64,000 nucleotides of DNA from the NCBI GenBank assembly GCA_030429765.1, contig JAUIER010000017.1, positions 33,047-97,046 on the forward strand, written 5' to 3'. The stretch comes from a bacterium. Lineage in GTDB: Bacteria > Omnitrophota > Gorgyraeia > Zapsychrales > Zapsychraceae. Each line of letters begins with the position of its first letter. The stretch's first letter is position 1. This document shows, one piece after another, positions 12,001 through 20,700 of the stretch. Both the position numbers and the translations under genes were made by a program. Below the pieces are notes generated by a model, which did no database searches, was not told the origin of the DNA, and was given only the letters and a program-made list of their open reading frames with translations.

Positions 12001-13463
12001 AGTGGCCCTTGATAATCCGCACCGACAACAGTATCCGTTCCATCCTGATACACAAATCCGGAGTTACTTAACGTGGCCGCGGGATCGAGAATCATTGGAA
12101 CTCCGGCATCCCGGTCAAGACGCACCCGCAAACCGTCCAACGTTCCCGGACCAATCGTAATGATATCGTGAGTATAAAGATCATTATTGATAATCTCATT
12201 GGTTTGTCCCAAAGCCGCAACTTTGATCGCGTACACACCCGATGTCGCCACTTCGATATCGCCTGATCCGATCATATCAATCACACTGGTGCCATAGTCA
12301 AAGGCCGATCCCACCGGTGATAAAAAGTCGTTGGACAATGTGATCGTTGATCCGCGGGCTTCAAAACTTCCGCCTTGAATTCTAAGCGTTCCGGTACTGG
12401 TGAGCGGATTGTCCTCCACGGCGTTGGTATCAAAGGTCCCGCTCACTAGCTCAAATGTTCCGTTGACGACAAAGGCATCCTCCAACTCCCAGGTGGTGCC
12501 GCCTCCATTGTCATCGAACTTGACATTATTGAATGATTTGGAATCGGAAATAATATCAAATGTCTGAACCGCACTGGTTCCCGAAAAGACAACCGTGGAG
12601 CTCGTGTTAACAAACATTCCGCCGGTCATATCCCATAATCCGCCCGCAAATACTGTCGTGTTGCCTCCCGGTCCCGGGGCCGCGTCTAATGTTCCGTTAA
12701 TGTCAATCGTTCCGGTGATCGTGACATTGTATCCGTCTGTGATCAAAGCGTCGCCCGCATCAATCACCAGCGATGTCGCTAACAGGTCAGAGGTCAATGT
12801 TGTGGTGTCCGGCGATGACCCGACCGCTAATCGACCAAGGTTCTGCAATGGAATGGTGTTGTCACCGAAGTATAGATCTCCGTCCAGTGTAAGTGTACCT
12901 GAAGTCACTGATGCCGTGTAGGCCGCGTCGGATCCGATCGTGAATGTGCCCGACACATTTAGATTACTGCCTGCACCCCGGGCAAATGTCCCGGCTTGTA
13001 TATTGAACGGTCCATTAATATCCACATTCGCGCCGGAATCTCCCTGGCTGAACGTACCAAACGATTGCATCCATCCGGCCGATCCAACAGTAAGCGTGAC
13101 CCCATCCTCTAATGTAATAGTTCCGCTATAAAACTCATCAATCACAATACCCGCGGCGGATAGATCGACATTGAGGGAGACAGAATTTGTACACGTGTCG
13201 GTGAAATGAATAATATCGCCCGCGCCCGGCACGCTGGCTCCGCCTCCTGTATTACAGGCGTTTCCACTGGATGCTGACCAATAGATCGGATCGCCGAAAT
13301 TCTCTCCGGGATCGCCCACCCAATAGCGGTTGGCCTGCGCATCGGCACTGGTCGCTGTGAAAAGCGACAGCATCAGCATCACGCACACGAATGGCCACTG
13401 TCTCATCCGTTGCCAGATCAGTCGGCTGTACTCAATCAAATTGTAGAGCGCCTTAGTCATCAT
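1..13463 (-). CDS. Giant secreted beta-strand-repeat / LamG protein (C-terminus outside window)
   Basis: The minus-strand frame from the ATG at 13463 stays open to the left edge, giving at least 4487 codons. The N-terminus has a hydrophobic stretch (WPFVCVMLMLSLF) ending in a TSADA-QA type signal-peptidase site, so the protein is exported. Most of the chain is Ser/Thr/Gly/Asp-rich short beta-strand repeats (recurrent STVxFxGT, FNNVxxDD, LDVNGxL), typical of parallel beta-helix surface proteins. Five LamG-like (concanavalin jelly-roll) domains are recognisable from their GYWxxDE start and EIxRxAxG end: about 10585-11250, 4040-4700, 2785-3425, 1535-2185 and 290-940. The last four form a tandem array. 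Two non-LamG blocks (about 6080-6700 and 9000-9560) are also paralogous. The start overlaps the stop of the upstream recombinase homologue by 4 bp. Likely role: adhesin, stalk or surface-layer component; no catalytic domain was recognised. The second ATG, at 13460, is an alternative start. Confidence 0.9.
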   Translation of the reverse strand, partial: MMTKALYNLIEYSRLIWQRMRQWPFVCVMLMLSLFTATSADAQANRYWVGDPGENFGDPIYWSASSGNACNTGGGASVPGAGDIIHFTDTCTNSVSLNVDLSAAGIVIDEFYSGTITLEDGVTLTVGSAGWMQSFGTFSQGDSGANVDINGPFNIQAGTFARGAGSNLNVSGTFTIGSDAAYTASVTSGTLTLDGDLYFGDNTIPLQNLGRLAVGSSPDTTTLTSDLLATSLVIDAGDALITDGYNVTITGTIDINGTLDAAPGPGGNTTVFAGGLWDMTGGMFVNTSSTVVFSGTSAVQTFDIISDSKSFNNVKFDDNGGGTTWELEDAFVVNGTFELVSGTFDTNAVEDNPLTSTGTLRIQGGSFEARGSTITLSNDFLSPVGSAFDYGTSVIDMIGSGDIEVATSGVYAIKVAALGQTNEIINNDLYTHDIITIGPGTLDGLRVRLDRDAGVPMILDPAATLSNSGFVYQDGTDTVVGADYQGPLFFRVSAETYVLNGNVVATNMNIADLNSSGTATVDTSVNDYSITLSGNLDIGDGSGSRIGHLILNDSTLTIGGNVRFRSAGGWQNTLEGDQAQIFVGGDWDASFGSTLNLGTSTVTFNANAGTSVVTMATTGTIGQFANVVVDDGDGGSDLIVQVSGRMNVGGTLRVEDGSLDVNGYELHVDGNVDINDELDASAGAGGNSSVYVGGSWDASGGAFTSTNSTVVFAGTTTGLTITSDSKSFNNFTLNGTNGMLAYWKLDELLSPSMDATGNGYLGTWGGGVNQSSTVNALTAFNNPGSAEFDGSTDYIDFGDINEFDLTESFTITLWVQVLDLGSDQVLISKDTFIGDASLLIWRDESAFTSGRADTVTFLVTDTDGTSARMEGSVGITNTSSWIHLAFTFEANSANGLRLYVNGVEDSFSPVSSVGISHVKATNQGIRIGADQGGARSLNGRMDEVRVYLRALSASEIARIAAGNMPGTGLGVYTLQDNLDINGTLTLNDGTLNTGADRQINLAGSWMNNGGIFVENSGLVEFDGTGTEKLILNGSHTFNNVDIAGSGTWTLQDNMGVNIFDLSAGTLSPATSTVIEPISVNGATTLTGGTFSGQSTDFRHGGDLTISSGTYTAPTGDLLLDADFTFSAGTFSHSSSTVIFSGTSSTSLVDASGTSFNNVVIDDSDNGADLLVQLSSAMDVNGSLQITDGTFDVNAGAFGVNVAGNWTLDAVNGTFIPRTGTVTFDGVNQSISGSTTFYHFNKVEVNDGADSTLTFGGGETFIVQGSLTLDGADTDDRINLVSSIPSTRFNISVTGTPTVDYVMVTDSEALGTDIIAGDSIDGGNTDSDEGSPEWFFGVTADVSGSTNLGDGTLLRIAVDGRLLDQNTTTAAGAWTISNAVLKTDRPLVVWADGVADINETTAVTLYDGIGNVTGMVLTTGSLSIGSDDLVNVDMTDLQLYDFDDDEDIMFTANSGTLDIQGGNTYTDETLNILTNNTLTLDSGWDLVTEELIINGTLNVTGTNVIQLNDGDWQNNGAFIAASSTVFATSNAAISIGGATTFYGLTVNNTGCSTTTISANMVIRNDLDITTAGTGCGNTVLAAGANSYSLMLWGDATVADGGAGAGGGLEDALIVDMTGTLAQTITNINDGYIGGLTISNTTSTVSLSSDLDVRGTLTIASGAVLDATISNYDLTLSGGSFDWVNNGLFVEQMSTVEFIPHSTGDMVIFGVTTFYNMYVNSTLAGNLVVSDNQVIGNDLTINLTNASSGLNADSTDTHSLSVSGNVVNSSTADIENDLTIVMQGTSAQTIAQTGSGDFGDIQISNTFNDVLMVGDLNINDDITVDAGAAFDLDDSNVTTLGATAFVVSGTLRLDGDQTFVAAQPSFTGGAWIEFTATGGTVMVQDWAYENIKVNGAGATFDMQSNESIGQFLLVGGTFDTTGSNYQLTTNGSFRIQGGNFTANSSVITLNDDLYIANTSGLFSRGTSNVVLNASSNISNANSGNSFHDVTQQDGITTTLIGNMAIGGTGEFNTGNATSTIRTDGNSRTVQFYDTSTITNNGMIWNAQSFSGDLRVDFYGGSRTTGNGNYGNTPIRFFLDDGATFTLDGSIRLGDFSIGALAAADSNTFDTAGYQFASRDFDLGTSGQTDRYSTFNAQSSTVLISRDVTFRTSDSSGDNIFNAQTSYVNVGDDWTNNGVFNAGTSTVNFDGNAIMFDGSTTFYNWIVVENSNDFLDPQLTITAGDTIVIQGTLVMMGLDVNDRVTLRSSVPGSRWNIAISSGQGNVDFIDVSDSEVIGSNDIFGTNSLDTSNNDSGEGTPHWIFALSGTIDISGSSDLPPGTTIRVAATGSFQNLPATTTAGDGSWTISGVPGLATDEIIHVWAEGVAEALEATSVTLYDGTGNITGMVLNSNVLIIGSDDNSVVSVTDLAEFDNDDDEDLIFVSNIGTLVMDPGDVYSDEEIRILANNTLRMTNNQNTFARDITINGVFDINGTAGVRITDGDWVNNGTFDPATSSVLFTSTSGVGSTISGDNTFYNLTTLGSGTTTVSTGTIIVDDVLYVTSGTLDMNDNSFSINGSLNLLGGQILTGTAPVTIGDAGGDFVIVSDGTLRIESDATDTDITINAGAWTNSGGAVEYTGSSSTSVFSAIQPYYDLVVNSAGNTFTANTDITVNNDLKIQQGTLDLDGYELTVDGSVDLDGTLDASTGTDGDVTIDVGAAWDSTGGTFTNTNSKVDFTGTTATQTYTLTSGSVIFNDIEFVNPSATTTWVLEDSLDVNGNVRLAGGTLDVNVSENNSINFVGNWTVTSGQFEPRAGTVVFDRTSGSAAMTTNGQALYNLQLNDGGGPGDGRLQLADTLRLTGSLSLDNGTLDLVGQDMHVGGHIDINDTLDAAPDTGGNSTIYGGGDWDMTGGVFSGSSSTVIMTGTTAGLTITADSKTFNNFMINDGLVGYWKFEETSSPAIDSSGYTSHAVWTNGAGNLSNTPSLSKYENLWSMNFDGDNDYLELGTINSDHPLMLFNTEFTISAWFYQHGGGDDFQRIVDKSDNGNAVNGYALYVRPDSQQAAIMVNDNSYSTTSTENYALNTWNHIAAVVTNSDSAIYINGVEITTSSYTRGAHALPPNVNTTMRIGSWNHSTQREYDGELDEIRIYNRALTAAEIARMANGYMPGVGGGTYTLQDALNVDGSLTINAGELDSGANQNINVAGSWINNGGIFTPNLNLTTLDGTGSGLEILSGTQTFYNLHLANAGTWTLLDDLPVSSELQVRGNGSLGYSTDTNIEPISIIGDTLLPGGGPTGTFIGNANQFRHDGDLHISAGTYTAPTDLLEITGSFIHSGGTFNNSSSTVIFGGTTGGLIDSSGGAVFNDLVISDGLVAYWKMDEIVTPTFDHSGYGNHCTWVNSPTTSNQTPDVDYVNPASLEFDQADTDHLDCGSDESLNLTEAITVTAWVNPGTPLNAETIIVTRANSTGSTTDWRFMAQGYTAGGGEWGFRVSPLVTESNANTALSSGTWYHLAVTYDRQTVRLYLNGVPDGTSSKTAALGATQPIKIGRGIGGAQEHYDGLIDEVRIYNRVLSATEITRLAAGTLPQASTNEYTLQTDLDVDDDIYIHTGELDTGSDRAINVGGSWINNGGRFVSNNGTVLFDGTSSGNSIVTRSQTFYQAEISGVGEWQFEDNVYVSQSFVVSTGSLTYSSADNLEPITLNGTLNVNGGLFNGTSTRFRNVGQLNISAGTFNAPTDVLEIDGTFTHSGGTFNTNSSTVMFVGTTTNAINMPSGAAFNDVMINDGLIGYWSMDDLADPSQDYSGYGNHAAWEDGPANATNVAPLNFVNPRSILLDGTNDVLNTGMSENLQEGDFSVSLWIRPDTLSQIGRLVADDDNGLGWALSYGDGGDQSVRFFVRGMDVSTLTASSVISSSARWYHVAGVFDNANNERLIYVNGIQVAADLTDTGTPTVDPGNIIIGGESSLSPENREFDGRLDDVRIYRRVLTPLEIQRLAKGDMPRTAIGQTTLQTAVDIDGDLVIAAGEFNVGSDYAVNLAGSWINYGGSFEPGNGTVTFDGTTTGHIILSGSETFTNADLAGTGEWSLNDDVATTSSFDVSSGTLTYSNDDDVPTITSYGTLLINGGTFIGTSARFRSDGILSIESGVFTAPSDVLEISGTFSHSGGTFNTNSSTVMFVGDSNNTIDLTAGTAFNDLAINDGLVGYWRMDETSSPVQDSSGYANNGTWSGTTTSFASTASTIQFSNPGAVSFDGSGDYIFVPENNLYNSENLTVSYWLRIPSGHGNVNFDRIFELGGYLKVGGISMEFNGTTQLTAYVWNTPTWTDIGSYTFVQDEWFNVILTSQTSPSQQHRIYINGVEQGSGTTQPRFVSPESLTIGARNNNNSQFQGEFIIDDFRIYNRVLSPSEITRISSGAAPALSQSSTTLLTNLDVDGNIIISSGTLDVGSNRLINVAGSWLNQGGVFNEGTSTVIFDAQSGTVNIQELQTFYHVQFNDAPGGTAIFNQYSSLD
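290..4700 (-). repeat. Tandem ~1.25-kb repeats, each one LamG domain plus linker
   Basis: Four consecutive units inside the giant gene begin near 4700, 3425, 2185 and 940 (periods about 1275, 1240 and 1245 bp). Each encodes a strand-repeat linker, then GLxGYW, a LamG-like domain and an EIxRxAxG end. Parts are still almost identical in DNA. For example, the stretch at about 1003-1060 aligns with about 2241-2300 with only a few mismatches. This indicates fairly recent in-frame duplication. Confidence 0.75.
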
Positions 13464-14548
13464 GATTGATCAGCCTCCGAGGATTCATTTCGAAGACCGA
13501 AATTTAATTGTCGGATCGCGTCCGAACCTTTTAATTGATTCAATTGGCCGGCGATGGTCTCGACATGCTGGTCCGATCCGCCCATCAATTGCTTTACAGT
13601 GACAAGATCAACGCCTTGACGGATCAGTTGGGCGGCAAATGTATTGCGCAAGACATGCACGTGCGAGACATCATCCAGCCCGGCCATCCGGGCCACTTTG
13701 ATAATCTCGTTACGCAGATAATTTTTAGACAGCCTGCGTCCTTTGCGATCGGCAAAGACCAGCGACCGATCAGAGGTATCGTGTTGTATGTCGGATAAGA
13801 TCTGAATGACCTGCGGATGCAGCGGCAGCGTTCGGACATGAATGGCTCCATGCGTCTGTCCGCCCCGCACATGAAGTTGTCCCGCGCTCAGTTCGATATC
13901 GTCCCAGGTCAGCTGTTCAAATTCACGCTTGCGCAATCCGGTAAACAAGAATGTCTGGAGCAAACGTTGCTGATAGGCGTCCGCGGCATCCAGCAAACGC
14001 TCGATCTCATCCGCTGTGAGATAACGCGTGTTTAAAGATTCATCCATGTCCAGACGCGACACATCTTCGGCCGGATTGTTAATCAGCCAGCCGGACTTCT
14101 GCGCCATCCGGAATATCTTTTTGAGTAGAAGAATCTCCGAATTAACCGTCCGGGGCTGAACCTGCTGCTTCAAACGGCTGGATTGATACTGTTGAATGAT
14201 TTGCGGTGTAATTTGATTTAAGGACGAGATGGGTTGCGATTGTCCGGACAGGAACATCGCGAAGTTACTCAAGATGGCCCGATAACGATCCTGCGTGTTC
14301 GGGGACTTGGTTGAACCTTCGGCGTGGAAATACCGGTCGCACAAACCGGCAAAATCTATATGTGAACCGGGCGCGGAACCTTCCCGCGCCTGAATTTGTT
14401 GCGTGATCTCGTGCAACAGCTGCTGGGCCTCGGCATGGGACGTACCGGCACTTCGACGCACGCGCTTACCGTCAATGCGGTAATCGACATAGTACCTGTT
14501 TCCCCTTTTACGGATTGAAGCCAAATGGACCCTTGAATATGCGCCCAT
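13460..14548 (-). CDS. Tyrosine-recombinase/XerC-like homologue lacking the catalytic tyrosine
   Basis: The protein is 362 residues with a phage-integrase architecture: an N-terminal strand domain (KRGNRYYVDYRIDGKRVRR), a SAM-like core-binding domain (about 65-155) and a C-terminal catalytic fold (about 175-350). Arg206 (TGLRKRE) and the H298-V-L-R301 box are kept. The beta-hairpin Lys is not evident. The second-box His is Asn302, the LGH histidine is Gly324, and the nucleophile position reads Ala333 (TIAGQL). There is no tyrosine at all after Tyr277, so strand cleavage by the normal chemistry is not expected; DNA binding may be retained. The stop overlaps the start of the giant LamG gene (ATGA), implying translational coupling. 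The ATG at 14548 is used here. A TTG at 14524 preceded by AAGGG would give the family-typical N-terminus MASIRKRG and is a serious alternative. Confidence 0.85.
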   Translation of the reverse strand: MGAYSRVHLASIRKRGNRYYVDYRIDGKRVRRSAGTSHAEAQQLLHEITQQIQAREGSAPGSHIDFAGLCDRYFHAEGSTKSPNTQDRYRAILSNFAMFLSGQSQPISSLNQITPQIIQQYQSSRLKQQVQPRTVNSEILLLKKIFRMAQKSGWLINNPAEDVSRLDMDESLNTRYLTADEIERLLDAADAYQQRLLQTFLFTGLRKREFEQLTWDDIELSAGQLHVRGGQTHGAIHVRTLPLHPQVIQILSDIQHDTSDRSLVFADRKGRRLSKNYLRNEIIKVARMAGLDDVSHVHVLRNTFAAQLIRQGVDLVTVKQLMGGSDQHVETIAGQLNQLKGSDAIRQLNFGLRNESSEADQS

Positions 14549-14566
14549 AAAGTCACACTTATGGGC
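14543..14566. promoter_or_regulatory. Inverted repeat over the start of the recombinase homologue
   Basis: Perfect 8-bp arms (gcccataa / ttatgggc) flank an 8-base loop and cover the ATG at 14548. This could be an operator, perhaps for autoregulation by the downstream DNA-binding protein, or an mRNA hairpin hiding this start and favouring the TTG at 14524. A TTGACA-like hexamer lies just upstream (14584-14589) but has no good -10 partner. The rest of 14567-14771 is very AT-rich with no gene seen. Confidence 0.45.
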
Positions 14567-14771
14567 ACAGTTTTTCCTGATTTTGTCAACCTATTCTTCA
14601 TATTCTAATATTTTTGAGGCATTTATGATATATTTTTCTATATTTTGTGAATATTTTTTTATATTCATTTTTCATCGAAATTTAGGACAAATTATTGAAA
14701 TAAACGGGATTAGAATATTTGATGTGATCTACAAATGACGAGGGGTAAAAAGCGTAGGTTGGGACAGACCG

Positions 14772-17700
14772 CTATCCAATCGCGCCGCCCAATTGGTCTA
14801 GCCGAAGGGCCATTGGATCCAGTTGAGGAACCCGACCGACCTCGGTGGGGCCTTCCTGATCGATCAACCCCAGGAGCATCGGCAGGCTCGGGGCCGGTGA
14901 GATGTTAATGATGATCGGGACAAATCCATTGATCTGCTCAAGATTGACCGCGGGAGCGGTTGACGGCAGATTCAGCTCAATGAAATCCCCTTCCACATTT
15001 AATTCGAGGGCGGATGGATTTAGGTCAATCCCCCCTTTGTTCTCTGACTCAAGAGTGTCTTCCGGCTTGGTCAGCATGGCAAAATCTAAATCTTCGGTGA
15101 TGGACTCCAGTGCAAACAGTCCCAATAGTATTCCGAGATTGTTCACCTCTTGACGCATCTCGCGCTCAATAGACTGTCCAATCTCCAATGCCCTAGCAGC
15201 CATCTCTTGTCGTAGAGCGTCATCCTGCAAAATTTTGGCAAGCTTGGTGTCCGAGTACGTCTGCACGGCTTGACCGGCAACAAAAGTATCCAATACCTTT
15301 TTGTTTAAATTCCATCCGCCAGGCATATTCATAAAGGCAATGCCCTGCATAGCCAACTCCATGATATTTCGATCATGTCCGATAATGCCGACGCCGTTAT
15401 TGCGCGCTAAAGCATACAAAGTCCCTAATTCACCGACAGAGGTCACCGTTAATATATCCGCATCAGATAAGTCTTCATATGGCCGACCCGCATCCTTATC
15501 GGCCTGCGTTCGTTGTCGGACAACATACTGATCTTTGTACACCGACAGACGAGACTCGTCGGATGGCTGACGGAAGCCCATAATCAAGAGCGGCTTTTTC
15601 GCGTTATCCTCTATACCGTCGATCAACTCTTTGAAACCTCGCATGATCGGCCCGGTTTCCAGAGTACCGGGTGACCCCACGACGATGACCGGTCGATCAC
15701 CAATATTCATCTCAGTCCTTAAAGAGGATACGACTTGATCGGAAACGTAGGCCACTCGCCCTTTCACCGACTCCAGATTCAACCATCCCTTCAAAGGCTT
15801 TTGAGAAACATCCGAACCTTCATCCTTAAATTCAATCCGCACAAACGCATCTTCATCATATGTCTTCGTGCTCGACATGGACATGGTCTCCACACCCGGG
15901 AATGTATTTTCAATTAACGTCTTAACTCCGGCATCGGCATCCTTGGACCGAACATAACCAATAACAATAGACTCAGGACTTAACTCAAGAAAATCCATCA
16001 CACTCTTGATCGCATTGATCCGCGCTTGTCCGTTCGCCACCATCAACAGTCGCTTATCGATAAGACCCAAAGCGGTTTCCAATGTTTTCCCCGTTTTGAT
16101 AAATCTCGGTGACTGGACGTGATGTGTGGACAGCATATGCTCGATCAACAGCCTGACACCTCGATTCACCCCGTACTTAATCATCATCCGCGCCGCAGCA
16201 ACGCGCAATGCGTGTACTCGATTCTTATCCGTTACGATGTCTAGCAACTGGCCTTCAAGTGATCTGACGACGTCACTACTATTCACCGCTCTAATCGCCG
16301 CAAGCGCCAATTCCACTTTCTGGACCGGTGTCCGAATATCCTTGAGAAATGCCCGCACCTTACCCACAATCAATTGAACAATCTCCTGATCCAAGTGCTC
16401 GGCATGCTCAGCAAGCACAAGTAAACTTTGCTCGACAATAAATGAATCGTAGTCATCTTCGTTTTCGATAACATTCACCAGCAAGGCATATTCCTTGGCC
16501 TTTGCCAGTCTGTGCAACATTTCGATATATTCTGGTTGAAACATCGCAAACATACTGGATCGGTCCGAGATATTGTAGTTCCCTTTAAGTCGATCGAGCG
16601 ATCGTTTATCCATAATGAGTCGATGCTCGTCAAGGCTCGATATCATTGCCTCATCCGCGTCAATCTGATCAATAGAATGGATCAATTCATAATAAATCCC
16701 TCTTTCCCGGTCGACGATAATCCCATCTTCATCCTGTGTGACGGCGACACGTTTGGGGATGAATTCAAACAAGCGGTTTTTGCCGGAACCGAAGATCGAT
16801 TGTCCAAGATAATGCCGGACCTTATTCGCGCTGACCGCACGCTCGATTTGCGATTTAACATCTGTGTTAATAAAGCGGGTGGCTGAACGTTCAAGCGCCT
16901 GATACATACGCTGCCAAAAGTCCTGATCCTCGCCTTTATCGTCAGCCAGGGTATTCAGCGAAATAGCAGGTAAAACATAGTTACCCAGATCCGGCGAAAT
17001 AAAAATATGGCGAATGCTAAACCTATCCGCGTCACGCTCAAAGACAATGAACAATCCGCCTCCGCCCTTTTCACCAAGACTGCCCTGTCCGGAGGGATCA
17101 TACTCCCGGTTAAATTTGGCCTTCAAATGCGCATGCAGCACAAAAACGTCATCTGATATCTTCATCAAGGCGTGATGAAACTGCGACGAGAATCCCTGCG
17201 GCAAGTCCGGATCCAGCGCGAAATCAAATGTTTCCGGATCCAGAATCTTGAGATCAGCTTTGATCTCGTCCTCCATCGGATCGCGATTTTCGTATAGTTC
17301 GATATGCTCCTTATGGCGATGACGGTATTCCTCATCGATCGCAAGCAATTTATTCTTCGCCCTTTCACGCTTTGCCAGGACATCCTCAAGCGAAGGTGTC
17401 AACATCGCCGGATCACCTAGTCGAAAGATATCTTGATCCAAAGTACCTCCATGATCGTTCTCAATTGACTTCAACGCATCACTCACCGCCGCATATTCAG
17501 TAGAGAATAGACCCAATGCCAGGTCCAAGTGAGGTATATTTCTCTCAATTATTTCTTGAAGGGATCGCGGATCTTGACGAAGTCCTTCAAATATCCATTC
17601 AGGTATCGCATACGAATACTGCCCGCGGTCCGAAGAATAAAAAATTCGCAACAATCCCATACGATTTAAAACGCCCCATTTATCTTTTTCCCGAGATACT

Positions 17701-20700
17701 TCTTCTGTTGTTGTGAGCTGTGAAGTCCACCGGCGAGGTTGAAGATTCGGATTATGGCGATTCTCCCGAATATATTCCAGTTCTGCGCGTAAAATTGCGT
17801 ACCAGGAACTTCTCAGCGTTGTCATAACAATCCGCTGACCGTTAAGCCGGAAAAGATCGGCGATATCTTCCTCAAGAACAGCGGTCATCGCGGCATCGGA
17901 GGACGCATTTGTTTCCACCCGTCCATCGCGGACAAACTTGATTCGCTCATTAATCCTGTCTATCTCCAGCTCCAACGCCCGCATCTGATTGTACCTGATC
18001 AATCCGGTGACACTTCCGTCGGGATTTTTCAACCGGGCAACACGTTTTCGCAGTTTATCTTTTTCCCGCAGCAATGCATCGATATCATCACCGCCTTTCA
18101 TCGCCGAGTCGACATCATTTTGCCGGACCCAATCTTCATCATCAAATGCCAGCTTCATATTTGTCTGCGAGCGCCACCAGTTTCTAAAAAACTCCGACCG
18201 GCTGCTGTCTTTCGTCGCGACAAGCACTACCTTGTCCACCGCCTGATCATCTGTGTAGAATTCATAGTCAGCCAGCCCTTGAAAGCGGACCACCGCAACA
18301 TTGATAATACCTTTGTCCGTCCTCACATTCGGCCGTCCATAAACCCGGCCCAATCGACTGGACTCTATGCTCCGGACCACATCGCCTTCCTGCAGCTGAT
18401 AGCCTTCTTTCAATGTTTGTTCCACCGGAAATCCCACACGTTCATTCATCACGCGACCCATATCTTTGAGCTTCGTTGAAAATACACGGACACTCCCAAT
18501 CCTGGATAAATATCGGTAGCTGTCAACCCTGACCCTTTTACTTTCAAGGTCCATATACCAATCCAGATCCAATGTTTTGAGGTAGGAATTCAACTCCGTC
18601 ATGCGCCGGACATCTTCAACTCTGCGTCCGGATTGCATATCAAAAACCTGGGCTGGTTTACTATCGTCGGTCAAGACATCCACGACATAAACACCCAAAT
18701 CACTCAACCACAGGATATCAACCGGCGCCTTCTGATTGCGCCGCTCCAGCCGCAGCAATTTTTTATTAAGCATGATATTGCCTTCGCGGTCCAGCACCTT
18801 ACCGGTGATGATACCGTTAAAGTCGTCGAGTTGATTGGCGAGCCGCGACAGCGTGGAAAATTGCGCCCGGAAAGTTGTAAGATCGCGGTAGACGGTAAAT
18901 TGATGCGTCTGCAGCAAATCGTCGGCATTTCCCCGCAGGGCCAGCGCCACAATCGCACCATGCTGATTGACTACGGGCTTACCATACACATTCAACCGCT
19001 GCCGCTCAAATTGATCAACCAGGATCATCGTTCCGTCCTCAAATGCCATCGTGGCAAATCCTTCACCCTTGGGGAGTTTTTGTTGACGGTCAGGCCCAAA
19101 GGACTGAAAGTTTTCCTGACGTCCGCGAACATCGACATTTTCGATAGCAAAGACCTGATTGATATCATCAAACGCAAACTGCACCGCCGACTGGATCACC
19201 TGACCATTTTGATCGCGGGCCGCTTTGATGATGTAATCCGACCCGTCGGCTGTCCGGACAACCACCGGCCAACCGTCTTCGTATTTGACATCCACCGTCT
19301 GACCGATTTCAATAGCCGGGGACATCACCTGGATCACCGAATCGCCTGCCTGCACATACTTGGCCTGATTATTCGCCCCTGCTCCACCGACAATCGCCGC
19401 CTCGATCCAGCCGCTGATTTTCCGTCGGGCCGATGAATCTCCTAGATGTCGATTTTCAACGCCAAGCGGAACGCCCTTGGCCTGTGTTCCGCCGACCAGT
19501 AGACCAATCGGTTCACCGGCATCATCACGAATCCACTTCCAGCTCATCACCCGCTTGGGATCATTGCGGTAATAAATCGTCTCCAATTCATTGTCCTCAT
19601 CAAACACAAATGTGTGACGATGCGTGCGCACAAAATACACCGGCATAAAACGCCCGTTGATGCTGATCTCATCTTGGTAATCCTTCCTCACCGACGGTGT
19701 AAACCGCTGCATTTTCTGAGTAACAATCCCCTTGCTCCGGATCTTGTACTCCTTTAAGACACGCTGAACAACGGCCGGTGTCACACCGTGCTCCGCCGCG
19801 ATCTCGGTTTGTGATTTTGGAATGGTTTGATTGCGCAGCTTCTTCATCTTGGCACGAAATTCCCGGGTGGCCTCGGTCTCCACGAATCTTCCGGTTTGGG
19901 CTGAGCGGATTTCCGAAACCATCGCCGCGTCTGTGGCCTCGTAAACAGATTCGTAGAAAAATAATCCCGGCACCTTGGCAATATCTTTGCGCTGGCTTCG
20001 CAGCAGTCGCAACGGAACCTCAACCGGCCGGTCGGATTGTTTACGGAGCTTGTACATGTAGGCCGGATCCTCAAACGCCGCGTCGTTAACCGGTTCAGAC
20101 ACCGCCTTACCGGCGAACGCGAGCAACAAGAGTTGTTCAATCACGCGCAAACTCGCGTCCTGTTTTTCTCCGTTGGTCAGCCCCGGCAACTCCTGCTCCT
20201 GCGGCAGGTAAATATCTTCCAGATAAAAAGCGGTAACACCTCCCTGACTCAGATAATCATTATAGAGATCGATCATGATCCCGATCTTGTCCCGGAAATA
20301 CATCTGCGTTGATGTTTCCAAAATGATGTAATCATATCTTTGACCGCCCAGCACACGTGACAGGTCGTCGTCCGCGTTCAAGTCCATCAACACCGGACGA
20401 ATACGTCCCAGGGCCTCCGCCATCTCTGCGTCCCCCGCTATCGATCTAAACTTCTCCCGGATCATATCCGGACGATACAGCCCCGCCTCTTTATTGACGG
20501 CCGTTATGCTTAGGTGCGGATATTGCAGCGCCATCTCCGCCGCCGTAAACCCGCGTCCGGCCCCGATCAACAAGACGGTCTTCGGCGCGCCGTTGTCGGT
20601 GTCAAAATTGTCGGAAATCTGATAGCGCATATCGATCATCTGATAATCACGGGTGACTCGGAACTCGGCCCCATACGGATTATCCGCCGTTGGAAAGTCA

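Noticed and set aside
18633..19436. Plus-strand open frame of 267 codons
   Set aside because: It is entirely antisense to the 2613-residue gene, with no recognisable protein features.
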